A DNA stretch of 64,000 nucleotides from Sycon ciliatum (GCF_964019385.1 NC_088644.1:36575757-36639756), one strand, 5' to 3'; positions 1 to 10,900 are shown, counted from the first letter of the stretch. Notes: generated by a model not told the origin, from the letters alone. Program-made: numbers and translations.

Positions 1-682
1 ACTTGACTTGTAGTTGTACTGCAGTGCAGTGCAGTGAGTGGTACGACTGCTGCCTTGTGCTGGTAGTAGAGTCTACTCGATACGACCACCGGCAGACTGG
101 CGAGACTTATTTTGAAGTGACCGTCCGGTTGAGAGTGATTGCCTCGTTCCAGATTAAGGACGGCCTTCTGTTTTGGGATGAAGGACAGACGAGATTGCAC
201 TTTCCTCGTGTATTGGGAACGATAGTTCACCTGTACCGGTAAGTTGCTGCTCCATGTGTGCAAGCACCGGAAGCGTCGATGGAAAAAGCCCATGTATTCG
301 TGCACGCCGACACCAAACTAGCAATACATGTACCGGTACATTGTACAATTTGTACTTCGATTGAGTTCGAAGTAGTTCCCGAACTTACTTTCAACTCGCA
401 TCGTTCTTCATTTGCTTGATGATTTGGACAGTCAGAGTCACCGCTTGAAGTTATTCTCTTCTCGTTCCAGAGCTACACAATGTTTCAAAGTATTAGCCAG
501 TGATCCCTTTATACAACATGTATGGCATAACACTGCGTAATAATGCCGATGTACTGGGTGTCTAAAGGCAGTACAGTGTATTTACATGTACTAAAAAATA
601 TATTAAAAAAAAAAAATCCGCCCGCCCGCCCGTAAAAAAATGTCCATGTTAGTCGAACCACACACCTTCTTTAGTTTGGCCT
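1..682. mobile_element. Right part of a TIR DNA element (long form)
   Basis: The right end (about 625-682) finishes in ...CTTTAGTTTGGCCT and matches the right end of the short complete element at 61161-61428. Bases about 26-84 and 571-682 are both present in that short element, while 85-570 are missing there. The left end lies outside the window. No transposase frame is visible, so it is non-autonomous as far as seen. Confidence 0.6.
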
Positions 683-828
683 TAGTTGATTTTCAAATAA
701 ATTTAATTTTTGTGGGTCCGCTTTTGGTGCACACATGATTGTTTGCGTACGCGTGCACACGCGTTATGTTTATTACTATGGAAACTCGAAGAGTTTTTGC
801 ACGTGACGTGATTGCCGCCATCTTACTG

Positions 829-1012
829 AGTGGCCAGCAGGGAGTCGTACTCAAACTAGGGAGGTGACACGGCACAGAAATCCGTGTCACAGGGGTTGAC
901 TCGCACCCGTGACCCCTCGTTGTTATTTTTGGAATAGTTCAGTCCAGTCCAGTCCGAAAGGTCATACTCGGATCGACTCGCCTTCTGTACTTCACCTCCA
1001 AGCGTGCAGCAT
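829..1012 (+). repeat. Left arm of a 180 bp inverted repeat
   Basis: This stretch is almost the exact reverse complement of 3447-3626. The outer ends read GGCCAGCAGGGAGTCGTACT here and the complement there. The arms enclose about 2.4 kb holding an hAT-type element, a TTAA foldback fragment and the 184 bp satellite. It may be the terminal inverted repeat of a large compound or foldback element; no target duplication was recognised. Confidence 0.75.
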
Positions 1013-1022
1013 GGGTGTCTAG

Positions 1023-1078
1023 TAGGGGTGAAACGATTAGTTCGAATATTCGAGTATTCGAAATTTTGCACTCGATCG

Positions 1079-1109
<31 letters not shown>

Positions 1110-1463
1110 TACTGGCATTCTATTTTTCAAAAACTCCTGTTGTACTGCTCATCAACTGGTATGCACGCATTATTCGTGCCTTTGAGTCAGTATTTTATGA
1201 CTTGGACGATGCGATCACCACGGCAAGTAACGTCATTTTGTTTTGAGATAATGAAAGTACTGGTGAAAATCGTTACTTTACACTCTGTACAAGACGTTGG
1301 CGACTTTTGTTCTATGTTCACAGATAATTTCTTCCGAATTAGTCGAGAACTCACAAATCTAGCGCTTTTGAATTTCGATAAAATACTCGAAATAATCGGA
1401 TACTCGATCGAATATTATGAATGAGTGATCAGTTGGTCAAAATAGATACTCGTTTCACCCCTA
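1023..1463. mobile_element. Non-autonomous hAT-type element with perfect 8 bp TSD
   Basis: A 441 bp element begins TAGGGGTGAAACGA and ends in the reverse complement TCGTTTCACCCCTA. It is flanked by perfect 8 bp direct repeats GTGTCTAG (1015-1022 and 1464-1471). Eight-base duplications are the mark of hAT transposases. A 27 bp T run lies at about 1080-1107, and subterminal TATTCGA-type motifs recur at both ends. No coding frame is convincing. Confidence 0.85.
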
Positions 1464-1493
1464 GTGTCTAGTTTTTGAAATTATTGAGGCAGC

Positions 1494-2033
1494 ACATGGT
1501 TGAAGAAGCGGTCACGTGGTCCTGGGTGCCCAAATCACCTGGTCACCACGCCAGCAGGTGACAACTTTCACACCAAGGTTCAACTCGGGTTCAACTCGAG
1601 TGACAGGACTGCACCCAAAAAAGGTCAAATAGGCTAGTAAGTTGTACCCTGCAGGCACGGTGACCAGGTGACTGGTGTACGCAGGAGCACGTGACCGCTT
1701 CTTCAACCATGTTCGATTGGGAATAAAGGAGGAACGCTGCATCGCAGCCTTTTCGGACCAAAACCAGTCGACTCAGTGTCCAAAAGACTACAACATATGG
1801 GCCAATCGCGGTCATCCGTGCTTTTATAAGAACGAAATGGCGCTTTTAGTGACATTTTGCATACAAATCCCCATCTAGTAGGGCGCAGTCACCCAGTTTC
1901 GGTGGAAGTGCGCGAGTTCGATTGGGATTCAAGTAGGAAGGGAGCGTCTCAGCTTTCTCGGACCAAGACCATTCGACTCAGCACCCCGAAGACTACAACT
2001 GGTGAAATTTTAATTTTTGCCTTAACTTCCCCT
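1494..2033. mobile_element. Partial copy of the TTAA foldback element
   Basis: Matches the TTAA-flanked foldback element at 51499-54144, starting inside it and running to its right end (CTTCCCCT). It lacks the left end and does not carry the LTR element: at 1632-1654 the sequence GTAAGTTGTACCC is uninterrupted, which gives the unoccupied site for the LTR insertion seen at 51971. Confidence 0.8.
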
Positions 2034-2038
2034 TTAGG

Positions 2039-3142
2039 TACCATATAAGAGAAGTACAGCCAGTGATATTGTCATGTTGAAATACTACAATTTTGACACA
2101 AATTACACATAACACGAAGCCAGGTTTTGAAAAATGTAAGCCGTCAATCTGCCCCATTTTCTCTTTATGACTTGCACAATGGTCCAGTCTGCCTAAATAA
2201 CACATTTATAACAGGGGTTATGTACCATATTAGAGAAGTACAGCCAATGATATTGGCATGTCTAAATATTACAATTTTGACACAAATTAGACATAACACG
2301 AAGCTGGTTTTTGAAAATTGTAAGTCGTGTATCTGCCCCATTTCTTCTTTATGACTTGCACAATACACCAGTCTTCCTAAACAACACATTTCTAGCAGGG
2401 GTTAAGTACCATATAAGAGAAGTGCAGCCAGTGATATTGTCATGTTGAAATACTACAATTTTGACACAAATTACACATAACACGAAGCCAGGTTTTGAAA
2501 AATGTAAGCCGTCAATCTGCCCCATTTTTTCTTTATGACTTACACAATGGTCCAGTCTGCCTAAATAACACATTTATAACAGGGGTTATGTACCATATTA
2601 GAGAAGTACAGCCAATGATATTGTCATGTCTAAATATTACAATTTTGACACAAATTAGACATAACACGAAGCTGGTTTTTGAAAATTGTAAGTCGTGTAT
2701 CTGCCCCATTTCTTCTTTATGACTTGCACAATACACCAGTCTTCCTAAACAACACATTTCTAGCAGGGGTTAAGTACCATATAAGAGAAGTACAGCCAGT
2801 GATATTGTCATGTTGAAATACTACAATTTTGACACAAATTACACATAACACGAAGCCAGGTTTTGAAAAATGTAAGTCGTCAATCTGCCCCATTTCTTCT
2901 TTATGACTTGCACAATGGTCCAGTCTGCCTAAATAACACATTTATAACAGGGGTTATGTACCATATTAGAGAAGTACAGCCAATGATATTGTCATGTCTA
3001 AATATTACAATTTTGACACAAATTAGACATAACACGAAGCTGGTTTTTGAAAATTGTAAGTCGTGTATCTGCCCCATTTCTTCTTTATGACTTGCACAAT
3101 ACACCAGTCTTCCTAAACAACACATTTCTAGCAGGGGTTAAG
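2039..3142. repeat. Satellite: six 184 bp units in an A-B-A-B-A-B order
   Basis: Six tandem units of exactly 184 bp (starts 2039, 2223, 2407, 2591, 2775, 2959) fill 1104 bp. Odd units (A) start TACCATATAAGAG, even units (B) TACCATATTAGAG. A-to-A and B-to-B copies are nearly identical while A and B differ at many positions, so the 368 bp dimer is the amplified unit. The array ends in a broken seventh start (TACCATACAAGAG). Open frames inside it only reflect the periodicity. Confidence 0.95.
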
Positions 3143-3446
3143 TACCATACAAGAGAGCTACATTGTACATCTAGTCATACTGTCATAAACAGCCAGCATT
3201 TTTCCTGCAGCAGTCACACCACCATCATCATTATTTCCAGGGAAATCCTCTTACATTGTCAGCTCCTACGTCGTTAGATACAATGAAGGGGGCTGTAGGA
3301 CCGGCTCGTCAAAAATAGAGAACCTGAACAAGCGTGCTCGGGACGTCTCAGCAATCGTAGTATGCTTGAGCACTCCTATAAAAACTTGATCAATGGCAAA
3401 ATCGTTCCCCACAGAAAAATCATACTTTGCGGGTCTTGCGTTGCAC
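3143..3446. other. Unassigned spacer between satellite and right arm
   Basis: No gene, RNA or recognisable repeat boundary was seen here. It separates the satellite from the right inverted arm. Confidence 0.4.
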
Positions 3447-3626
3447 GCTTGGAGGTGAAGTACAGAAGGCGAGTCGATCCGAGTATGACCTTTCGGACTG
3501 GACTGGACTGAACTATTCCAAAAATAACAACGAGGGGTCACGGGTGCGAGTCAACCCCGTACCCCTGTGACACGGATTTCTGTGCCGTGTCACCTCCCTA
3601 GTTTGAGTACGACTCCCTGGTGGCCA
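3447..3626 (-). repeat. Right arm of a 180 bp inverted repeat
   Basis: Reverse complement of 829-1012 with only scattered mismatches. It ends just before the start of the large segmental duplication at 3643. Confidence 0.75.
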
Positions 3627-3750
3627 GGCGCAAACAGCAATGCGATGCTGTTTCGGCGCGGGATTTGATTTTTTACTTACTAGCGAGGTTTATGTACAAG
3701 TGAGAGTTGTTATACCGAGAGCAGACCTGTACAAAGCAACTTTCCTGCAT

Positions 3751-3836
3751 TTATCGTACTTTCACCAGCCAGTCGTGCAAGAGTACAAACTTTGTACGAC
3801 TCCCTGCTTTCAAACATCCCCTTGTGTAATTGCCCA
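3751..3836 (-). CDS. Exon 4: C-terminal tail
   Basis: After a short intron of 119 bp, the acceptor CTTTTTTTGTGATATAG|TG opens a 27-codon tail (GNYTRGCLKAG...) ending in TAA at 3751-3753. The phase-1 join gives an ATG codon at the junction. The tail carries an N-glycosylation site and one Cys and no membrane anchor. It is conserved in copy 2 (14641-14556) with one Gly/Glu change. Confidence 0.55.
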
Positions 3837-6800
3837 CTATATCACAAAAAAAGATGTAATCCAGGACGTTTTCATTGATATCAACCTATGCGAGGTAAGA
3901 TCCAAGAGTCTGTTTGCTGAAGGCAGTTTGAGCAAGAACAACATTGATTACTTACTGAAACAGATGGGTGCACCAGTTATCTTCATCATAAATGAAGGAA
4001 GATTAAGTAATGAGCTATCTGTAACACTGTGGAGAACGGAACCACTGGATGTTGGTTGTATCCAAAATTGTCGTAGCCACTTGTCAGTTGACGTGTAGGA
4101 CATGTAGTATCTTGGTTGAGAACGAAAAGTAGGACTTGTCATATACTGCTTGAGAAACATGCTGTACAAGGTGCTGCTGAAAGATGCGGAAAACGACCAT
4201 GCCTTATGTAGCATATCCCAAGATATTAGTGAGAAACCCAGGGACTGGCAGAGATCCTTCGCCCGGGGTGGATTCATGATTGGAGAGCTTTTCCATAATA
4301 TGGCGATAGTAAAAGATCCGTCAATGCTCGAGTTGTTCCATATAGCTGCAGAAAGGAATGAAAATTAATAAGTCAGGAGTTTGTGCATTTTTCGGAAGTT
4401 TGTGCCTTTTTTCTTATTATTCTTGTATCTTAGGAAAATAGAGGCCACATGCCATGTATTGCTCTTTTCTTTTCCTCTACTCTCCAGAAAGCACACTACT
4501 CTATGAATGCTGGGTCTTGGTTACCGTACTTCCGCACATATAAGCGCATGTGCTTATGTCTGGACATAAGCGCATCTCCCCCCCCCCCCCCCCCCCGCCC
4601 CCCAACTATTGGTGAAACACCCGTAAGCTGAATATACTGCTAAGCATTGTGATATGATTATCACCGTTGTTTAGGACACAGACAAAACCTTTATTGCACG
4701 TGTAAGCGCATGGGCTTCTACCCGAACATGTTCACACAGTAAAACATCTTTTTTGTAGCAAATTTTCACTTATAAGCCCATGTGCTTATATGTGGGGAAG
4801 TAGGGTATGTTGGCCAATGGCAGCAATGGAACGCTCGTGTGAAGCATGGCTACCCTTCTTACTTGTTGTTGAGCTGCCTACTGGCACTGTTGTTGACACT
4901 GCTGGCACTGCTGGCACTGTTGTTGGCACTGCTGTTGGCACTGCTGTTGGAGGTGCTGTTGGAGGTGTTCCTTGCTTGACAGTCACATTGAACAAGTGCA
5001 GCAGTGTCTGCTCCACATACGAGTGAGTGTTATGCTGATTGAGATAGTTCACTGTTAAGTGATAGGTGCCAGAGTCGCGCCTTGCATTCGGGACATTGAA
5101 GCACACTTTGGCCACATCTTGCTGCGATGAGTCCCGGTGCAAGAACAGTTGAACTGACTGGTCACTGCTGGAAACGAGAGTTTCGTTTTTAAATAGACGT
5201 ATCACTCTATCCGTGACGGGAACCTGTTTACCGGGGGACAGTGCAACTGTGAATGTCGCGCAATCCAAGGATTTCCCAGAATAAATGCTGACAGAGCGGT
5301 ATCCTTTCACAGTCGCATTCACATTAAGGCCTATGACGGGGCTGGTCTTCCAAGCAGCCAAAGTGGCATTCGCTTCTGCAGGATACAGGTGATGCAATGA
5401 ACAATCAAAATTAATTACACTAATCACAGGTTTGATGGAAAACATTTTCGAGAGTTGCATATCATTTTACCCTGCAGTTTGGACACCATTTATCATGGTG
5501 ATGTTTATCTTCAAGTTCCAGGGAGCTATTAAGATTATTCATAAGTTTGACGGACAAAAAAGGGTAAATAACGTGAGAAGAAAAACTTGAATGCCAGCGA
5601 TGATGTCCAGTAATGGGGTGATTATACTGTATAGGCAACTCCAGCCTGGGCTGGTGCGAGCAGGCCAGCTCGACAAGAGTGCTCGCCAGCCCATTGTGAG
5701 TTTACATGACATGAACACAATACTGATACATACATAGGCAAATACGTGTGACTTCATCAACGTTTGCATGCATAATTTCGACACCATCGCTTACTAGACT
5801 GCAATAAAAGGTGTGGAAGTCAGGCGCGTGCTCGGCGATGGGCACGGGGGGCACGTGCACCCCCCAAAAATTTTCAATCTGGGTAATTGCAATTGTAATG
5901 TATGCAAATATGCTCTAAAATTCAAGAAAGGTTGCAAACAAATTGCAGAAAATTGCCGGGGGGGGGGGCTCCCCTCGGCTCCCGTGCACCCCCCTAGTTG
6001 GGGGGCCGAGCACGCCCCTGGAAGTAGTTTCGTGATCTCCAGGAAAATGTAGCACTGAGTGACCATCACCGAAAGACCTTGAACTACTGAAGAAACAAAA
6101 ACTCAAGCTTCAATTGGCTAACCTGCCGTAGCATTAGGGCGCAATTCGTACTATATTGTAGTAGATTTGGTACTACAGTCAGACCTCGCTTAACCGCACA
6201 CATCCGTTTTCCACAAAAATATCCGGATAGGCGAGGTAACCGGATAACTGAACACACATACATTACTGTACATGCACGTGGCACATCACAATGGGCGGCA
6301 TCGTACATACATGACTCTGGGTCCTAAATAGAACAACTAGCATGCACGATATGTAAAAACAAGAGAGAAAAGTGACAAGTACATTCAACTGAGTGCTATC
6401 CACATACATGCAGCAGGTCAAGGACCTCATTTGTTTGTACAACTCCCTGATTCTAGCTTCTGCAAGCCACGTGCAACCGGATGCGATGAAGCTTTTTGTA
6501 CATATTTCGACCAGTTTGCACACAAAATCATGCACCGGTATGCGGATCGCGAGGCTCGGTTATGTTGTATGCGTAACGTATGATGCACATCGGGAACCAG
6601 TGATTTTCTTCCGGATGGCGAGGGATCCGGATAAACGAGGTCTGACTGTACAGTGCTCGAACCGTATGTGCAATGGATCGGGAGCTGGCTCACAGCCAGT
6701 GCTTCCCGGCGCCGATTTGGCTTATGCGAACCAACCCATGCTGTCATGGGCCACATGTCAGCCATGACTTGCTGCTTGCATAGTGCGAGTGCATTTCTGT

Positions 6801-9800
6801 TACAGGTGGAATCCTGATAATTCGAACCTCGAAATGCCAGGAAAAAACTTCTACTTATCCAATCACAACACAATATGTGTGTCAAAATACTCTCATGGTC
6901 ATGCAGAGATGCGCTATGGACCTTAGCCTAGACTGGCTGCTGCTTGTTCTACTATGTCACGCTAAGTGTGAAGTTTTGTATGTAATTGCGGCATTTGACA
7001 CTAGTTCGTTTCTTCTTCAGGCTCTTTGGGTTGTTGGCATTGTTCAATATTGTAAGTTTGTCGCTTCTGCATAGGTTGCACCTTTTGACTTGTTGGAGTA
7101 CGCCCGTGTCTTTGTGTGGATATGCCACCGAACAGAGAATGGCGTCCCCGCACGCTACAGGTTCCACACATGGTTTGACAGGTCAGTTTTGCTCTGGCAC
7201 CGTTCGTGGCGGAAGCTCATTGTGTGATTATCGTACCGGTCCTTGACAGGAGGCTCGGTCAGTCCGGTGTACTCTTTGTCGTCGTTTACTGTTGCTTGAT
7301 ACACTATCATCAAAATTCCGCCATGAAAACAAATATTACATACAAAACTTCACACCTAGAGTGACATAGTAAATAAATGGCGAGGACAACAAGACATTTT
7401 TGGCCTGCACAACTCCACATTTGTTTGATTGGACCTGAGACTGGAATCGAATGATCCAGGCAATAGATCGGGATCCAGATCAAACCAATCAAACATACTC
7501 TACAATGTAAGTAATGGAGTGCCATGTAGGTGCTCGTCTTTGAACAGAGTATTTTAGCCCCTCTTATCTCACTGTTCACCTTTCTCACCTCTTTCTTTCT
7601 TTCCTTTTTTCTCTCCCCTCTTGCATGCTATTTCATCGCTAAATTCATCACTTGGCTGGAATGTTCACCCCTTGCGATGCTATTTATCCGTACTGCTCCT
7701 TGGCTATAGTTGCTTGTAAGTCACTTGTAGAGAATGCCAAAGAACTTCACTCACCAGAAATAGCCACTGATAAAATCTGGAGAACAAGTTCCTGGCAAAA
7801 CGAATGTGTGTCTATCGGTTGCGAATTGGTTAAGTTTCTTTGGATTATCAGCATTGCCTTCTTGTCTTCAAGTAGAACGATCAAATTGGACTTGACATTT
7901 TCATTCACGTCAGAATGTCACAGCAAGCCATGTGCAATGCGGTTATGGTGTGTGGTAATGTCTGCATCGATTCTACTCTAGACTTTTCAAGCCATATAAT
8001 TATGTTGGAAATGGGTCGCAATTTCCGCAATGTTTGACTATGTTTTCAATAATCCTTGCCACTTGTAGTACTTTAACTCCACGATATTTTCAATATTCCT
8101 CCGCAAGTTTCCGGAGGGACATAATAAAGGAAAAAGCAGATTGGAACCCAAGCCCACCACACTCTTAACCCGTAGCACCTAGCCACCCATTGCAGTACTG
8201 ATGCTGAATCCAGAGGAATTTTAAATGGTGATCTTGAATCTAAACCATGTCCATATATACCTTGTGATGCGTGTACTATTGACCTGGTGCGGTGGGAAAT
8301 CCCGTACCCGATATCTGCCGTCACCGCAGACACCGCCAGTCAGTGTTGCCCTCGTGCTCGCTCAATAATAGAGAGGTTCCGCATAACATAACGATGTACA
8401 TTGCATGCAGATCTGTGTTCCGCCATACGTAGTTTTCGAATCATGTAGCTGCCCTTGGCAAATCGGAACGCGGCAGTGTACGACCCCGGGTCGACCTGGG
8501 GAGAGTCATAAATTTGTACCCCTACCCACTTACAGAGCAACAACAATATCAAATCCCTATCTACGTACTCTACATAGATCGGTAAGTGGAGTGCAAACTC
8601 GCGAAATCCTGGGTTTTTCACGCCCATTAATGTAAAGTTTCTCAACTTTACCTAGTGCGGAACCTCTCTAATCCATGCGTTAAAGCCATGTAACCGTGTG
8701 TAGAAGTGGCCATGCGATGTGAAACTCTGCTGTTGCACTGATGTATATAGATAGTACAGGCGGGTTAACAATCCTGGGGTGATGGACGCTTTGTATTACG
8801 CAGTGTCCCCTTTCTAAGTACATACGGCGTAAAGTAACAATTTGACTTAGTAATTACCGGTACACTTGTATTCATGCACGAGGAGTTTGATGGGTCAGTA
8901 TGTATCGGCGGCATGTGCGTGACCAACCTACGTTTTGCGGATGATATAGATCTAATCGCATCGTCTGTGGAAGAGCTGATGGACCTGACCGAGCGCGTGG
9001 ATACGAGTGCAACAAGACTAGGCATGCAGATCAATGCTTCCAAGACCAAGTCAATGGCAGCGCCGGAGGGCGGTGGTGATCTGGGGTGCATTCAAGTAGG
9101 CAATGAGCGAATAGAAGAGGTATCCCAGTTTAAATACTTAGGTGCCGTAATCACGTCGGATGGCAAGTCCGATGTGGAGATAAGAAGACGCTTAGCACTG
9201 GGGAAGCAAAAGATCATTGAGCTTCAATTCATTTGGAAATCGCCAACACTTTCTTTGCCTACTAAATTTCGTTTTGTTAGGTCTATTGTGCTAGCGACTG
9301 TTTTATACGGATACCAATCTTGGACATTATCTGCCTCATCAATGAGAAAAATTTCATCCTTCGAGATGAAATGCTTCCGCCGACTCTTAGGAGTAACATA
9401 CCACGACCGGTGTACCAACCAATCTATCCTGGAAGAAATCAATGACATCATCGGAGCAAGGATGCGGCTAGCGAACGAAGTCAAGAAATTTAAGTTGATG
9501 TGGTTTGGCCATGTTACGAGATATGACGTTTTCTCCAAGCCCTTCCTGCAAGGATCAACTCCTGGATCTCGACCGAGAGGAAGGCCCGCGACATCATGGA
9601 TTTCTAACATTAAAAGTCGGACGGGTTTTCCCTTGCATGCTCTCTCTCATGCAGCACACGATAGAGTTGGATTCAGAGACATCATGCACAATTCTCTCGC
9701 TGATTAATGCGTCTACGATCACCTTGTGATTATGAGTTATACATCCATACATACACGCACACCCGCGCACACATGGTTAAAGACCCTACCTTCAGAGGTG

Positions 9801-10237
9801 GCAGCTCTTATTTTGAACCAGAATACCGGGATATCACCAAATGGCCGCCTCAGGATGAAAGCGTTGGTAGTGCCTATGTCATTGGAAAATTCGACATTAG
9901 AGCTGTACATTTCGTATGCACCGTCTCCGTGACCTGTTAGAGTTGCACACCAACTCTGCTGGCTTCCTGTCCTCTTTAAGATCATCACTATCTGCAATGC
10001 CGTCTCGTTTAATTGCACCTTAGCGAGGCCGAAGGTACATTCCGGTCCGTCACTGTCACAGTCTGAGTTGGTGGTTGAATCTGGTGACACTGTCTCGTAG
10101 GCCAGTAGATTAGGAAGGTAAGTGTGCGACTCGATTGCGCTTTGAGAAGGGCTGTGTACGGACACTGGATCAACAAGAATCAAACAGGTAATGTACACGA
10201 ACCTGATCAACAAACATTCCTTGTGCCATACTCTCAT
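3751..10237 (-). CDS. Secreted Ig-like / lectin-like protein gene, copy 1 (four exons)
   Basis: I reconstruct a gene with exons 10237-9790, 5375-4863, 4345-3956 and 3836-3751 (448+513+390+86 = 1437 bases, 478 codons plus stop). Every junction has GT/AG borders and every intron is phase 1, the phase usual for shuffled extracellular domains. The order is signal peptide with an unidentified domain, Ig-like domain, Thr/Pro stalk, lectin-like domain, tail. No membrane segment was seen, so a secreted product is likely. The large first intron (5376-9789) is full of transposons. What is seen: frames, splice sites, phase agreement and preservation in the duplicate. The domain names are inference. I do not recognise the gene by family name; transcript data would be needed to confirm the splicing. 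Confidence 0.7.
3956..4345 (-). CDS. Exon 3: C-type-lectin-like domain candidate
   Basis: A strong acceptor (TTTCATTCCTTTCTGCAG|CT) and donor (TTTCA|GTAAGTAAT) enclose 130 codons in phase 1-1. The pattern RAKDLCQSLG...LHKAW near the start, FWIQP later and APICF near the end resembles the first and last cysteine regions of C-type-lectin/Link-type folds. The match is weak: only two Cys and no clear WND or EPN motif. If not spliced at the donor, the frame would stop two codons later. The copy 2 exon differs by one in-frame codon and stays open, which argues for coding constraint. Confidence 0.6.
4863..5375 (-). CDS. Exon 2: Ig-like domain plus Thr/Pro stalk
   Basis: The acceptor is CCTGTATCCTGCAG|AA and the donor ACAACAA|GTAAGAAG; both are phase 1, so the exon is symmetric (171 codons). 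It encodes a single Ig-like domain: first Cys in LDCATFTV, second in KVCFNV, followed by the typical RRDSGTYHLTV pattern. Several NxT/NxS sites are present. The exon ends in a low-complexity stalk of TAVPT/TTVP repeats, probably O-glycosylated. The stalk is 18 codons longer than in copy 2, so it varies in length. Confidence 0.75.
5821..6020. mobile_element. 200 bp hAT-like insertion unique to copy 1
   Basis: The ends are CAGGCGCGTGCTCGG and CCGAGCACGCCCCTG, flanked by GAAGT (5816-5820, 6021-6025). Copy 2 keeps the unoccupied site GTGTGGAAGTAGTTTC near 16530. CAGGGGCG-type ends with a 5 bp duplication fit the five-base branch of hAT elements; that assignment is inference. It contains a G-run at about 5958-5968. 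Confidence 0.85.
6176..6648. mobile_element. TA-flanked element, pogo/Tc1-like ends (copy 1)
   Basis: The ends are CAGTCAGACCTCG and CGAGGTCTGACTG, flanked by TA on both sides (6174-6175, 6649-6650). CCGGATA-type subterminal motifs recur at both ends. The CAGT start and TA duplication are typical of Tc1/mariner/pogo elements. No transposase frame was seen. It sits in the first intron of the secreted gene. Confidence 0.8.
6951..7370. mobile_element. TIR element, ACTATGTCAC ends (copy 1)
   Basis: Begins ACTATGTCACGCTAAGTGTG and ends CTAGAGTGACATAGT, with about 45 bp of inverted similarity interrupted by small gaps. The target duplication is unclear. No coding frame. Confidence 0.65.
7371..8368. 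other. Intronic sequence without a supported gene
   Basis: Holds a CTTT-rich tract (about 7580-7612). At 7740-7990 on the minus strand a coding-like frame is interrupted by TGA in both copies and frame-shifted in copy 2; it may be the relic of an old mobile-element protein. Confidence 0.4.
8371..8668. mobile_element. TA-flanked GAGAGGTTCCGC element (copy 1)
   Basis: A 298 bp element with ends GAGAGGTTCCGC and GCGGAACCTCTC and TA on each side (8369-8370, 8669-8670). Related ends recur at 18921 and 29735, so it is a family in this genome. Confidence 0.75.
8874..9775 (+). mobile_element. 5'-truncated LINE, RT C-terminal part (copy 1)
   Basis: An open frame of 277 codons (8874-9707) starts just before reverse transcriptase motif FADDIDL, then shows INASKTK, YLGAVIT, the LYGYQSWTL region and the C-terminal WFGHVTR...RPRGRP...WISNIKS block typical of some non-LTR retrotransposons. 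It lacks the endonuclease and most of the RT, so it is a dead 5'-truncated insertion. The 3' side ends in an ACAT/CACA-rich tail (9740-9775). Near-identical fragments lie at 19430-20335 and 32823-33530. The clade (RTE- or CR1-like) is uncertain. Confidence 0.85.
9790..10237 (-). CDS. Exon 1: signal peptide and N-terminal domain
   Basis: The exon opens with ATG at 10237, giving MRVWHKECLL and a hydrophobic stretch ending near VDPVSVHS, a plausible signal peptide of about 28 residues. About 120 further residues include three Cys (CDSDGPEC, then WCATL), an N-glycosylation site NET and an FWFKI motif. The donor is GAAG|GTAGGG at 9790/9789, after the first base of a codon. The ATG was chosen because it directly precedes the hydrophobic core; an upstream in-frame ATG at 10423 would bury the signal peptide. 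The duplicate exon (20800-20353) has the same length and is open. Confidence 0.7.
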
Positions 10238-10900
10238 CTTTGCATGGACTGTACTGCTTTGCACATCGCACAGTCGTGAAACACAATTCAGATAAATGCC
10301 AAAATGTAGGAGTACTTCGAAGTAGTATGCAGTACTCATCCCCAGTGGCACAGCTCGTCCAACATTATTTGGAAGGGGTGGAAGGCGGTGTAAAGTTTCT
10401 TGAAGTTTCTTGAAGTACTTCAAGCAGTAAGTTTGTATTTAAAATTGAAGTGTACCGTAAAGTACCGTTGATCCCATGTCGCTTCCCAGCTGGGTTTTCG
10501 CCAGGGGGCGGGAATTAGATCAAGGCTGCCAAGTGCAGTACGATGTACAACAACGTAGAGGATCAGACTCAATGTGCTGGATTGTGCACATTTTCATCCT
10601 GGATTGGCACGTATTGTGTACTGCAGTGCATGCGTCAGTTCAACATCGTATTTCGTTGTATACCCCTAAGTCGCTTCACATGTAGAAAATCGACAGGGGG
10701 CGGGAATTAGAGAGAGGGCGGATCAACGGTAATTTACGGCACAGGTATACAGTTACAGCTGGCTACAAGTACAAGTGGACCATTTGCAATTACATTTGCT
10801 TCACAGCAACCGCTAAAGTGCAATCTTTGGGCCAATTGGGCCCAAACTTGCATAGGATGAACGGCGGTCGAAAAGATTCTAATGAGCGTGCATGCGTAAT
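10238..10900. other. Upstream region of the secreted gene, no other gene seen
   Basis: This is the 5' flank of exon 1. It carries a short direct repeat (GTTTCTTGAAG twice, about 10394-10415) and two GGGCGGGAATTAGA motifs (10507-10520, 10697-10710). No clear TATA box or start site was identified. Confidence 0.35.

Noticed and set aside
2127-3125. Series of 74-75 codon frames on both strands
   Set aside because: They repeat with the 184/368 bp satellite period and are by-products of the repeat.
3640-4098. Plus-strand open frame of 152 codons, and a following frame 4150-4368
   Set aside because: It is the antisense of exons 3 and 4 of the minus-strand gene; the minus strand has matching splice sites and phases, and the plus frame is cut by several stops between the two pieces.
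7740-7990. Candidate minus-strand exon with donor TCTG|GTGAGTGA
   Set aside because: The frame has an in-frame TGA in both copies, copy 2 has a 10-base insertion that changes the frame, and the four-exon gene is already complete without it.
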